From Candidatus Rokuibacteriota bacterium (GTDB taxonomy: Bacteria; Methylomirabilota; Methylomirabilia; Rokubacteriales; CSP1-6): DNA of 64,000 nt. A program made the position numbers and the translations under genes. The stretch spans positions 1-64,000 of the forward strand of contig QHSQ01000144.1 of the NCBI GenBank assembly GCA_003221615.1, in the 5' to 3' direction. Below, one piece after another: positions 51,890-60,084 of the stretch (position 1 is its first letter; the number at the start of each line of letters is the position of its first letter). The notes beneath the pieces were generated by a model. It did not search any database. It was given only the letters and a program-made list of their open reading frames with translations, and was not told the DNA's origin.

Positions 51890-53494
51890 ATGCGACGTCA
51901 TCGGGCGATCTTCGTCGTCTTCGGGCTCTCTGTCCTGATCGGCTCCGTGGTCGTGGCGATCCCGAACGCAGTCCAGGCGGAGACGCCGCGCCGCGGCGGT
52001 ATCCTGCTCGCGGCCATCGCTGCCGACGCGCCGAGCCTTGATCCGCACCAGGAGCAGACCTTCGCCACCATCGAGCTGGTGGCGCCGCTCTACAGCACCT
52101 TGATCCAGATCGACCCGCTCAGCTACCCGAAGATCATCGGCGACGCGGCCAGCGAGTGGAAGATCGCGTCCGACGGGCTCACCTACACGTTCAAGCTCCG
52201 GCAGGGAATCCGGTTCCACGACGGGTCGACCTTGACGGCGGCCGACGTCAAGGCCACCTATGACAAGATCGTCTTCCCGCCCGCGGGGGTCCGGAGCATC
52301 CGGAAAAACGCCTACAGCGCAATCGCGAGCGTCGAGGCGCCGGACCCGACCACCGTGGTGTTCAAGCTCAAGTTCCCGTCCGCCTCGCTGCTCGGGAACC
52401 TGGCCTCGCCGTGGAACGTCATTTATCCGAAGAAGTACCTGGACCGGGATCCCAACTACTTCAAGGCGAACGTCGTCGGCTCGGGACCGTTCAAGCTCAA
52501 GAGCTACACCCGCGGCTCGACGTTCGAGGGCGAGCGGAACCCCGACTATTTCGTCAAGGACCGACCGTACCTCGACGGCTATAAGTTCTTCATCAGCACG
52601 GAAACGTCCGTACGGGCGGCGGCTCTTCGCTCCGGGCGCGCCTGGATCGAGTTCCGCACCATGCCCCTGGCGGAGGTGGAGGCGATCCGGAAACAGCTTG
52701 GGGACAAGGTCGTCGTGCAGGACACGGCCGCGACCGGCCAGTTCGGGATCGCGATGAACCAGACCGCGAAACCGTTCACGGACATTCGCGTGCGCAAGGC
52801 CCTCACCCTGGGCCTCGACCGGTACACGGCGAGCAGGGTGCTCTACCCGATCGCGAGCCTGAAGGACGTCGGCGGACTGATGCGTCCGGGTACGGAGTTC
52901 GCGATATCGGAGTCCGAGCTACAAAAACTGCCGGGGTTCGGACGGGATCCCGAGAAGAACCGGGCCGAGGCCAAGCGCCTGCTGGCCGAGGCAGGCTACC
53001 CCAACGGCTTCAAGGCCGTCTTGAAGAACCGCAACGTGCGGGTTCCGTACATCGACTTCGGGGTGTTCGTGGTCCAGGAGTGGCGCAAGATCGGCGTCGA
53101 GGCCGAGCACCGGCCGCTCGAGACGGCGGCCTGGTTCGCGGACGGACGGGACACGGGGAGCTTCGAGGTGATCATCAACGGCGTGTTCAACTACATGGAC
53201 GACCCCGACTTGTTTCTCGAGCGATACACCACCGGGGACACGAACAACTGGGGTCGTTTCTCCGATCCTCGGATCGACGATCTCTTCGCGCGCCAGACGC
53301 GGGCCCTCGATCCTGCCGAGCGCAAGCGGCTCGTGAACGAGATCGAGAAGATCGTCCTCGAGAACGCGTATCACATCCCCGGGCTCTGGTGGGCCCGCAG
53401 CGTCGTGCACTGGGCCAGGGTGAAGAACTACGTGGCGCCGCCCAATCACTATTCGAACCAGAAGCTCCAGGACGTCTGGCTCGCCGAGGACTGA
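51890..53494 (+). CDS. Peptide-type ABC solute-binding protein (family 5), paralogue 2
   Basis: 534-residue paralogue of its neighbours with a signal peptide ending near PNAVQAETPRRGG. It differs from paralogue 1 mainly in the middle, where QQTPFVIHFDITINN becomes QDTAATGQFGIAMNQ; this segment lines the ligand cleft in the family, so a different substrate preference is likely. Start ATG at 51890 is immediately after the paralogue 1 stop, so the two are translationally coupled. The longer track ORF starts inside paralogue 1. Confidence 0.93.
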   Translation: MRRHRAIFVVFGLSVLIGSVVVAIPNAVQAETPRRGGILLAAIAADAPSLDPHQEQTFATIELVAPLYSTLIQIDPLSYPKIIGDAASEWKIASDGLTYTFKLRQGIRFHDGSTLTAADVKATYDKIVFPPAGVRSIRKNAYSAIASVEAPDPTTVVFKLKFPSASLLGNLASPWNVIYPKKYLDRDPNYFKANVVGSGPFKLKSYTRGSTFEGERNPDYFVKDRPYLDGYKFFISTETSVRAAALRSGRAWIEFRTMPLAEVEAIRKQLGDKVVVQDTAATGQFGIAMNQTAKPFTDIRVRKALTLGLDRYTASRVLYPIASLKDVGGLMRPGTEFAISESELQKLPGFGRDPEKNRAEAKRLLAEAGYPNGFKAVLKNRNVRVPYIDFGVFVVQEWRKIGVEAEHRPLETAAWFADGRDTGSFEVIINGVFNYMDDPDLFLERYTTGDTNNWGRFSDPRIDDLFARQTRALDPAERKRLVNEIEKIVLENAYHIPGLWWARSVVHWARVKNYVAPPNHYSNQKLQDVWLAED

Positions 53495-53539
53495 CTCGCG
53501 GCCTGACCACCTGACAAGTACCCTTACAAGCGGCACTAG

Positions 53540-53568
53540 TTGACAGGTGCTGCGCCCCCTTGTACCGT
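53540..53568 (+). promoter_or_regulatory. Putative promoter of the third binding protein gene
   Basis: TTGACA, a 17-base spacer, TACCGT, about 60 bases before the start codon. Between promoter and start, at 53599-53617, lies the perfect hairpin CGAGCGTC-CCG-GACGCTCG, whose last base adjoins the ribosome site GGGAGG, so it could affect translation. This suggests separate expression of paralogue 3 and the permeases. Confidence 0.5.
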
Positions 53569-53628
53569 CTCCGCCACTAATCGGTAGCAGAAATCAATCG
53601 AGCGTCCCGGACGCTCGGGAGGTCACTG

Positions 53629-55236
53629 ATGGCGGCCGGTTCCAGGCGGTACCATGTCCGGCTTATCGTCCTCGCTCTCGCGGTCCTGGTTGCATCAGCT
53701 GTCACTGCAGTCAATGCCGCCGAGACGCCGCGTCGTGGCGGCATCCTTTTGGCCGTTATCGGCGCAGATCCGCCGAGCCTCGATCCGCATCAGGAAAGCA
53801 CGTTCGCCACGCTCCAGCTCGTGGCGCCGCTCTACAGCACGCTCTTGCAGACGGACCCCTTCGACTATCCGAAGATCATCGGGGATGCGGCCAGCGAGTG
53901 GAAGATCTCGCCCGACGGGCTGACCTACACGTTCAAAATCCGCCCGGGCATCAAGTTCCACGACGGCTCGCCGCTGACCGCCGTCGACGTCAAGGCCACC
54001 TACGACAAGCTGCTCTCCCCGCCCGCCGGGACGCGCAGCGTCCGGAAGAACAGCTACTCGGCGGTCACGACCGTCGAGGCCCCCGACGCGAGCACCGTCG
54101 TGTTCAAGCTCAAGTTCCCGTCGGCGTCGCTGCTCCTGAATCTGGCCTCGCCCTGGAACGTGATCTATCCGAAGAAGTACCTCGACAAGGATCCCAACTA
54201 CTTCATGAAGAACGTGATGGGCTCCGGCCCATTCAAGTTCAAGAGCTACACACCGGGGGCGAGCTTCGAGGGCGAACGCAACCCCGACTACCTCGTGAAG
54301 GACCGGCCGTACCTCAACGGCTACAAGTTCTTCATCAGCACGGAGACGTCGGTGCGGGCGGCGGCGATCCGCTCCGGGCGCGCGTACATCGAGTTCCGTG
54401 ATCTGCCCAACGCCGAGGTCGAGGCGATCAAGAAGCAGCTCGGCGACAAGGTGGCCATCCAGCACACGCCGATGACCGGCCAGTGGGGGATCGCCATCAA
54501 CAACAACGTGAAGCCGTTCAACGACGAGCGCGTACGCAAGGCGCTCACGCTCGGACTCGATCGCTACACCGGCGGCAAGGTGCTGTTCAATCTCACCGGG
54601 CTCAAGGACGTCGGCGGCCTCCTGCGTCCGAGCACCGAGTTCGCACTGTCGGAGGCAGATCTCCACAAGCTGCCGGGGTTCAGCCCCGACATCGAGAAGA
54701 ATCGCGCGGAGGCCAAGAAGCTCCTGGCCGAAGCGGGCTATCCCAACGGCTTCAAGCTCATCCTCAAGAACCGCAACGTGAAGCTCCCGTACCAGGACTT
54801 CGCCGTGTTCGCGGTGCAGGAATGGCGGAAGATCGGGATTCAGGCCGAGCAGCGGCCGGAGGAGACCGCGGCGTGGTTCGCCGACGGCCGGGACACCGGA
54901 AACTTCGAGCTGATCGTCGCGCCGACCGTCGAGGCCAGTGACGACCCCGACATCTTCCTGCGGCGCTACACCACCGGGGATCCGCAGAACTGGGGCCGCT
55001 TCAGCGACCCGAGCGTCGACGATCTGTTCTCGCGCCAGGCGCGCTCGCTCGATCCGGCCGAGCGACGCAAGATCATCCTCCAGCTCCAGAAGACGGTGCT
55101 CGAGCACGCCTACTACATGCCGGGCCTCTGGTGGTCACGCAACGTCGTGCACTGGACCAAGGTGAAGAACTACGTGGCGCCGCCCAACCACTACGCGAAT
55201 CAGAAGCTCCAGGACGTCTGGCTGTCCGAAGACTAG
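53629..55236 (+). CDS. Peptide-type ABC solute-binding protein (family 5), paralogue 3
   Basis: 535-residue third member of the tandem set; signal peptide (LIVLALAVLVASAVTAVNAAE) then TPRRGGILLAVIGADPPSLDPHQESTF. Landmarks are the same as in paralogues 1 and 2, ending LWWSRNVVHWTKVKNYVAPPNHYANQKLQDVWLSED-like. The cleft segment reads QHTPMTGQWGIAINN. It has its own promoter-like leader and directly precedes dppB, so it may be the main partner of the permeases. Confidence 0.93.
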   Translation: MAAGSRRYHVRLIVLALAVLVASAVTAVNAAETPRRGGILLAVIGADPPSLDPHQESTFATLQLVAPLYSTLLQTDPFDYPKIIGDAASEWKISPDGLTYTFKIRPGIKFHDGSPLTAVDVKATYDKLLSPPAGTRSVRKNSYSAVTTVEAPDASTVVFKLKFPSASLLLNLASPWNVIYPKKYLDKDPNYFMKNVMGSGPFKFKSYTPGASFEGERNPDYLVKDRPYLNGYKFFISTETSVRAAAIRSGRAYIEFRDLPNAEVEAIKKQLGDKVAIQHTPMTGQWGIAINNNVKPFNDERVRKALTLGLDRYTGGKVLFNLTGLKDVGGLLRPSTEFALSEADLHKLPGFSPDIEKNRAEAKKLLAEAGYPNGFKLILKNRNVKLPYQDFAVFAVQEWRKIGIQAEQRPEETAAWFADGRDTGNFELIVAPTVEASDDPDIFLRRYTTGDPQNWGRFSDPSVDDLFSRQARSLDPAERRKIILQLQKTVLEHAYYMPGLWWSRNVVHWTKVKNYVAPPNHYANQKLQDVWLSED

Positions 55237-55257
55237 TCCAGAGCGGCGGGGCGAGAC

Positions 55258-56214
55258 ATGGGCACCTACCTCGCGAAGCGGCTTCTGCTGATCGTTCCGA
55301 CTCTGCTCGGGGCCGCGGCCCTGGTGTTCGTGATCATGCGGGTCATTCCCGGCGACGTAGCCCTGTTGATCTTCGGCGGTGAAGCGGGCGGCCAGATCGA
55401 CGCCAAGCAGTTGGCCGACATGCGCCATCGCCTGGGCCTCGACCAGCCGCTGGTCGTCCAGTTCGGGACGTGGCTCTGGGGCGTCCTGCGGTTCGATTTC
55501 GGCAACTCGCTCTGGACGGGCCGGCCGGTCATCGAGGAGCTCTTGATCCGGCTGCCGCTGTCACTCGAGCTGGCCATCGCCGCGACGTTCGTCTCGGTCC
55601 TCATCGCGATTCCCCTGGGCATGCTGGCGGCGATCCGTCAGGACACCTGGGTGGACTACCTCGTGCGCATCGTGAGCATCGGCGGGCTCGCGATCCCCTC
55701 GTTCTGGGTCGGGATCCTTTGCATTCTGATGCTTGTGATCTTCTTCGGCTGGGGGCCGCCGCTCGAGTTCACGCCGCCGTGGATCGACCCCTGGGCGAAC
55801 TTCCAGATGATGGTCTGGCCGGTGGTCACGGTGGGCTATCGCTACGCCGCCGTCACCACGCGGATGACGCGCTCGACCCTGCTCGAGGTGCTGCGCGAGG
55901 ACTACATCCGCACGGCCTGGGCGAAGGGGCTGCACGAGCGCGCGGTCGTCATCCGCCACGCGCTCAAGAACTCGATGCTCCCGGTGATCACGCTCGTCGG
56001 GACGGAGTTCGCATTCCTGATCGGTGGGCTCGTCGTCACCGAGACCGTGTTCACCCTGAACGGCGTCGGGCGGTTCGTGGTCGACGCGGTCGCCCACCGC
56101 GACTATCCGGTGGTGCAGGCGCTGATCTTCCTCATCGCGTTCGGCTTCGTCGTCATCAACCTGCTCGTCGACCTGACCTACGCGTGGTTCGATCCACGCA
56201 TCCGCTACCGGTGA
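55258..56214 (+). CDS. Peptide-type ABC transporter permease DppB-like
   Basis: Inner-membrane permease of 318 residues, six helices, of the DppB/OppB/NikB family. It starts GTYLAKRLLLIVPTLLGAAALVFVIMRVIPGD, the usual first helix and PGD turn, and has the EAA loop REDYIRTAWAKGLHERAVVIRHALKNS near residue 215. It is 21 bases downstream of the third binding protein gene. The substrate may be peptides, opines or other small molecules; the family is broad. Confidence 0.93.
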   Translation: MGTYLAKRLLLIVPTLLGAAALVFVIMRVIPGDVALLIFGGEAGGQIDAKQLADMRHRLGLDQPLVVQFGTWLWGVLRFDFGNSLWTGRPVIEELLIRLPLSLELAIAATFVSVLIAIPLGMLAAIRQDTWVDYLVRIVSIGGLAIPSFWVGILCILMLVIFFGWGPPLEFTPPWIDPWANFQMMVWPVVTVGYRYAAVTTRMTRSTLLEVLREDYIRTAWAKGLHERAVVIRHALKNSMLPVITLVGTEFAFLIGGLVVTETVFTLNGVGRFVVDAVAHRDYPVVQALIFLIAFGFVVINLLVDLTYAWFDPRIRYR

Positions 56215-56219
56215 CGGCG

Positions 56220-57122
56220 ATGGCGACCAACGTCGAGCTGGCCCATGCGAGCGCGTCGGCGACCCTGGCGCCGAAGCTCACCTTCGCCGGAGTGGTGGCG
56301 CGGTTCGTCCGCACGAAACCGATCGGCGCCGCCGGGGCGGTGATCATCCTGGGCATGCTGTTCCTGGCGGTGTTCGCGCGGATCCTGGCGCCGTACGATC
56401 CGTACGTCGGCGACTACGGGGCGCAGTTCCAGCGGCCGAGTGCGGAGCACTGGTTCGGGACCGACGAGTTCGGCCGCGACGTCCTGAGCCGGATCATGTA
56501 CGGTGCGCGCATCGCGCTGTTCGTGGGATTCTTCGCGTCGTTCATCGGCTGCACGATCGGGGCCTTGCTCGGCGTCGTGAGCGCGTACTGGGGCGGTCGG
56601 GTCGATCTCCTGCTCGAGCGGCTGATGGATATCCTGCTGGCGTTCCCGCAGCTGATCCTGGCCCTGGCCATCGCGTCGATCCTGGGCCCGGCGGTCCAGA
56701 ACGTGGTGATCGCGATCTCGATCCCGGTCATCCCGCGCGTCGCGCGCGTCGTCCGGTCCGCCGCGCTGTCGGTGAAGGAGAACCCCTACGTCGAGGCGGT
56801 GCAGGCGCTCGGCGCGACCCGGCGTCGCGTGATCCTGCAGCACATCATCCCCAACGTCGCCGCCCCATACATCATCATGCTCACCGCGCAGCTCGGCGCC
56901 GCGATCCTGGCCGAGGCCGCGCTGTCCTACCTGGGGCTCGGGGCGGCGGAGCCGACGCCGTCGTGGGGGCTCATGCTCTCGGGCTCCGCCCCGTCGTACG
57001 CCGAGAAGGCGCCGTGGATCGCGCTGTTCCCGGGGATCGCGATCAGCCTCGGCGTCTTCGGCTTCAACCTCTTCGGCGACTCGCTCCGCGACGCGCTCGA
57101 CCCGAAGCTCCGGAAGGGCTGA
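56220..57122 (+). CDS. Peptide-type ABC transporter permease DppC-like
   Basis: Partner permease of 300 residues. It has the OppC N-terminal segment (FVRTKPIGAAGAVIILGMLFLAVFARILAPYDPY), HWFGTDEFGRDVLSRIMYGARIAL and the EAA loop VEAVQALGATRRRVILQHIIP. The ATG at 56220 is used; a GTG at 56211 in the same frame would make a GTGA overlap with dppB and is equally possible. The operon stops here: no DppD/DppF ATPase genes follow, and the next gene is convergent six bases away. Confidence 0.93.
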   Translation: MATNVELAHASASATLAPKLTFAGVVARFVRTKPIGAAGAVIILGMLFLAVFARILAPYDPYVGDYGAQFQRPSAEHWFGTDEFGRDVLSRIMYGARIALFVGFFASFIGCTIGALLGVVSAYWGGRVDLLLERLMDILLAFPQLILALAIASILGPAVQNVVIAISIPVIPRVARVVRSAALSVKENPYVEAVQALGATRRRVILQHIIPNVAAPYIIMLTAQLGAAILAEAALSYLGLGAAEPTPSWGLMLSGSAPSYAEKAPWIALFPGIAISLGVFGFNLFGDSLRDALDPKLRKG

Positions 57123-57128
57123 GGCCGA

Positions 57129-57911
57129 TCAGCGGCCCTCGAACCGCGGGGGCCGCTTCTCCTTGAACGCCGCCACGCCCTCTTTGTGGTCTGCCGTCTG
57201 CCGCACGATCGACATGTGCGACGAGACCAGGTCGAGGTGCGTCCGGAGATCCAGCTTGAGGCTCTGGTAGACGAGCCGCTTGATCATCCGGATCGGGATC
57301 TGCGGTCCGTCGGCGATCTGGCGCGCGAGCGCGTAGGTCGTCTCCTTCAGCTGAGCGTCGGGCACGACCCGCTGCACGATGCCGAGCCGGTGCGCTTCCG
57401 GCGCCTCGATGAAGTCGGCGGTCCACAGGAGCTCGAGCGCTTTGGCCGCGCCGACGAGCCGCGGCAGAAAGTACGTGTCGCCGTCGCCTGGGACCAGGCC
57501 CACGCGAACGTAGCCCGTGGAGAAGCGAGCGGATTCGGCGGCGACCCGCATGTCGCACATAACGCACATGCCCATGCCGGCACCCACGGCAAGCCCGTTC
57601 ACCATGGCGATGACCGGCTTGTCGACGGTCTCCAGCGTCTTGGGCACGCGGTGCACGCCCTCCCACAGACTGTTCTTGCCGTCGAGCGCGGTCGGCTCGC
57701 CCTCGCGCATCCGCCCCACGTCGCCACCCGAGCAGAACGCGCGGCCGGAGCCCGTCACGATGATCACGTTGACGCTCTCGTCGGCCTGCGCCGTGCTGAG
57801 CGCCTTCGCCCACGCGTCGATCATGTCGCGGGTGAACGCGTTCAGCTTGTCCGGCCGGTTCAAGGTGATCGTCGCGATCTTGTCCTTCACCTCGTAGAGC
57901 AGGTCACTCAT
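57129..57911 (-). CDS. Enoyl-CoA hydratase/isomerase (crotonase) family protein
   Basis: 260-residue crotonase-fold enzyme acting on an acyl-CoA. Oxyanion-hole segments are GSGRAFCSGGDVGRM and VNGLAVGAGMGMCVMCDMRVA. At the position of the canonical hydratase glutamate (FGQPEI.LG) this protein has FSTGYVRVGLVPGDGDTYFLPRLVG, so the residue seems to be tyrosine; the GLVP.DG.LPRLVG pattern is nearer to PaaG-like isomerases. It may therefore be an isomerase rather than a hydratase. It is downstream of an acyl-CoA dehydrogenase and SDR on the same strand. Confidence 0.87.
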   Translation of the reverse strand: MSDLLYEVKDKIATITLNRPDKLNAFTRDMIDAWAKALSTAQADESVNVIIVTGSGRAFCSGGDVGRMREGEPTALDGKNSLWEGVHRVPKTLETVDKPVIAMVNGLAVGAGMGMCVMCDMRVAAESARFSTGYVRVGLVPGDGDTYFLPRLVGAAKALELLWTADFIEAPEAHRLGIVQRVVPDAQLKETTYALARQIADGPQIPIRMIKRLVYQSLKLDLRTHLDLVSSHMSIVRQTADHKEGVAAFKEKRPPRFEGR

Positions 57912-57931
57912 GGGTCATGCTCCTCGTGGTA

Positions 57932-57990
57932 GTGCGCGCTGCAGGCCGTCGCGGGCTGGGTCCCGCCGGCCGAGGCGCATCTATGAATAG
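57932..57990 (+). repeat. Dispersed palindromic repeat, copy 5
   Basis: Plus-strand oriented copy GTGCGCGCTGCAGGCCGTCG through GGCCGAGGCGCATCTATGAATAG, slightly shortened in the centre (GCGGGCTGGGTCCCGC). It occupies the 97-base spacer between the acyl-CoA dehydrogenase stop and the crotonase start, again between two genes of the same direction. Confidence 0.8.
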
Positions 57991-58008
57991 AATACGGATA
58001 AACGAAGG

Positions 58009-59187
58009 CTAGTCCTTCGGCAGCCCGAGGACGCGCTCGGCGAGGATATTGCGCAGGATCTCCGACGTGCCGGCGCGGATTCCGCTGCCGCGCGCCAGCA
58101 GCTCGTAGAATTCCCACTGGCCGTCGTCCGGCGCCCAGGCCGAGCCGTGGGCGATCTGCGAGTACGGGCCGATGACCTCGGTCGCGACGTGCGCCAGCTC
58201 CTGGTCGAGCTGGCTCCAGAAGAGCTTCGAGGTCGAGCCTTCGGGCCCGGGCGAGCCGCCGCGCAGGATCTTCGTGAGGCTGCGGTAGCCGTTGAGCTGG
58301 AGCGCCTGCTCGCCTATCCAGAGAGCCGCCAGCTTTTGCCTGAGGATCGGATCGGCGCCCTTCCTCTGCTCTTGCACGAGCCGAACGAGGCGGTGCAGCG
58401 CGTTGCGCAACGATATATGACGGATGAAGGTCAGGAGATCACGCTCGTAGGCCAGCGTGGTGATGGCGACCGACCAGCCCTCGTTGAGCTTGCCGACGAG
58501 ATTCTCGGCCGGCACCCGCACGTTGTCGAAGAACACCTCGTTGAACTCGGCCTCGCCGGTGAGCTGGCGCAGCGGCCGCACCGTGATCCCCGGCGTCCTC
58601 ATGTCGACCAGCAGGAAGCTGATGCCCTTGTGCTTGGCGGCGGTGGGGTCGGTGCGCACGAGCAGGAAACACCAGTCGGCGACGTGGGCCATGCTGGTCC
58701 AGACCTTCTGGCCGTTCACGACGAAGTGATCGCCGTCGCGCACGCCGCGAGTCTGGAGATTCGCGAGATCGGAGCCCGCGTTGGGCTCGGAGAATCCTTG
58801 GCACCAGAGCTCGTCGGCCGTGAGGATCTTCGACAGGTGACGCTGCTGCTGCGCCGGGGTCCCGTATTTCATGAGCGTGGGCCCGAGCATCGACACGCCG
58901 CCACGATTGACCAGCTGCGGCGACTCGGCGCGCGCCATCTCCTGATAGAGGATGACCATCTCGACGATCGTCGCGCCGCGCCCACCGAACTCGCGCGGCC
59001 AGTCGAGGCCGACGTAGCCCGCCTCGCACATCTGCTTCTGCCAGGCGCGGAGCTTCCGGACCTCGTCGCGGTCGGCGCGCGAGGCGGCGAACGTGCGACC
59101 GCGCAGATCGTCCGGCAGGTTGGCCTCGAGCCAGCCGCGGACCTCCTTGCGAAACGCTTCTTCGCGGTCGCTGAAGTCGAAGTTCAT
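58009..59187 (-). CDS. Acyl-CoA dehydrogenase family protein
   Basis: FAD flavoenzyme that desaturates acyl-CoA, 392 residues. Domains run in order: N-terminal helical (NFDFSDREEAFRKEVRGWLE), beta domain (QGFSEPNAGSDLANLQTRGVRDGDHFVVNGQKVWTS), C-terminal helical (GSGIRAGTSEILRNILAERVLGLPKD). At the classical C-terminal catalytic position (YEGT in MCAD) there is RAGT, while LAYERDLLTF offers a glutamate at the alternative isovaleryl/long-chain-type place. Start ATG at 59187; the track form adds 15 residues across a GC hairpin. Confidence 0.92.
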   Translation of the reverse strand: MNFDFSDREEAFRKEVRGWLEANLPDDLRGRTFAASRADRDEVRKLRAWQKQMCEAGYVGLDWPREFGGRGATIVEMVILYQEMARAESPQLVNRGGVSMLGPTLMKYGTPAQQQRHLSKILTADELWCQGFSEPNAGSDLANLQTRGVRDGDHFVVNGQKVWTSMAHVADWCFLLVRTDPTAAKHKGISFLLVDMRTPGITVRPLRQLTGEAEFNEVFFDNVRVPAENLVGKLNEGWSVAITTLAYERDLLTFIRHISLRNALHRLVRLVQEQRKGADPILRQKLAALWIGEQALQLNGYRSLTKILRGGSPGPEGSTSKLFWSQLDQELAHVATEVIGPYSQIAHGSAWAPDDGQWEFYELLARGSGIRAGTSEILRNILAERVLGLPKD

Positions 59188-59190
59188 TGG

Positions 59191-59215
59191 AAGAAGGGGG
59201 CTCCGCCCCCCTCTC
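59191..59215 (-). promoter_or_regulatory. GC hairpin between SDR and acyl-CoA dehydrogenase genes
   Basis: Minus strand GGGGGC-GGA-GCCCCC followed by TTCTT, immediately before the acyl-CoA dehydrogenase start codon. It looks like a short intrinsic terminator or attenuator with a poor U-tract, and it occupies the place where a ribosome site would be. The dehydrogenase has no other visible Shine-Dalgarno sequence. Confidence 0.4.
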
Positions 59216-59245
59216 GACTCCCCTGCGAACACGCGCGGAGGTGGC

Positions 59246-60043
59246 TCATTGCATCACGACGCCGCCGTCGACGTTCAGCGCCTGGCCGGTGATGTTGCGC
59301 GCCTCGTCCGAGGCGAGGAACACTGCGGCCCAGCCGATGTCCTCGGGGGTCTGCTCGCGCTTCATCGGCGTGATGTCGCCAACGCGCTTGTCGAACACCT
59401 GGCGCGCCGTCATGCCCTTGAAGGCGGGGTTCGTCTCCGCCAGGTGAGCGGCGAGCTTCTGCCAGAAGTCGGTCCAGAGCACACCCGGACAGATCGCGTT
59501 CGCGGTCACGCCGTGGGGCGCCAGCTCCTTGGCGATGATGCGCGTGAGCGTGATCACGCCCATCTTCGCCACGCTGTACGGCGGCATCGTCGGCGCCGCG
59601 ATGGGGCCGGCGATCGAGGCGATGTTGACGATGCGGCCGGCCTTGCGCTCGATGAAGTGCGGCGTGATCGCCTTGCACGTGAGAAAGACCGACTTCGTGT
59701 TGACGGCGAAGGTGCGGTCCCAGTCTTCCTCGGTGTTATTCGTGAATGGCATCCCCGGCGGCCCTGCGGCGCCCGCGTTGTTGACGAGGATGTCGATCTT
59801 GCCGAACGTCTCGCGCGTGCGGTCGACCATCGTCTTGACGTCGGCGGCGCTGGTGACGTCGGTCTTCATCGCGAGGACCTTGCGGCCCAGTCCCTTGACC
59901 TCGCCGGCGACCTTCTCGGCGTTCAGCACCTGGATGTCGGGAATCGCGATGTCGGCGCCCTCACGCGCCATCGCCAGCACGATGCCACGGCCGATCCCGC
60001 TCCCTCCGCCCGTCACGACCGCGACCTTGCCGGCGAGCCGCAT
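59246..60043 (-). CDS. SDR family NAD(P)-dependent oxidoreductase
   Basis: 265-residue short-chain dehydrogenase. Classical motifs: cofactor loop VVTGGGSGIGRGI near residue 10, DVTSA, LVNNAGAAG near 88, catalytic serine in IVNIASIAG, catalytic YSVAKMG near 158, and the C-terminal ITGQALNVDGG. The 3-oxoacyl reductase and 3-hydroxyacyl-CoA dehydrogenase subgroups look like this; exact substrate unknown. Its start is 41 bases from the start of the divergent dehydratase pseudogene. Confidence 0.9.
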   Translation of the reverse strand: MRLAGKVAVVTGGGSGIGRGIVLAMAREGADIAIPDIQVLNAEKVAGEVKGLGRKVLAMKTDVTSAADVKTMVDRTRETFGKIDILVNNAGAAGPPGMPFTNNTEEDWDRTFAVNTKSVFLTCKAITPHFIERKAGRIVNIASIAGPIAAPTMPPYSVAKMGVITLTRIIAKELAPHGVTANAICPGVLWTDFWQKLAAHLAETNPAFKGMTARQVFDKRVGDITPMKREQTPEDIGWAAVFLASDEARNITGQALNVDGGVVMQ

Positions 60044-60084
60044 GGAGACCCCCTCGATCTATAATCGGTGCCCCGGAGGAACCC

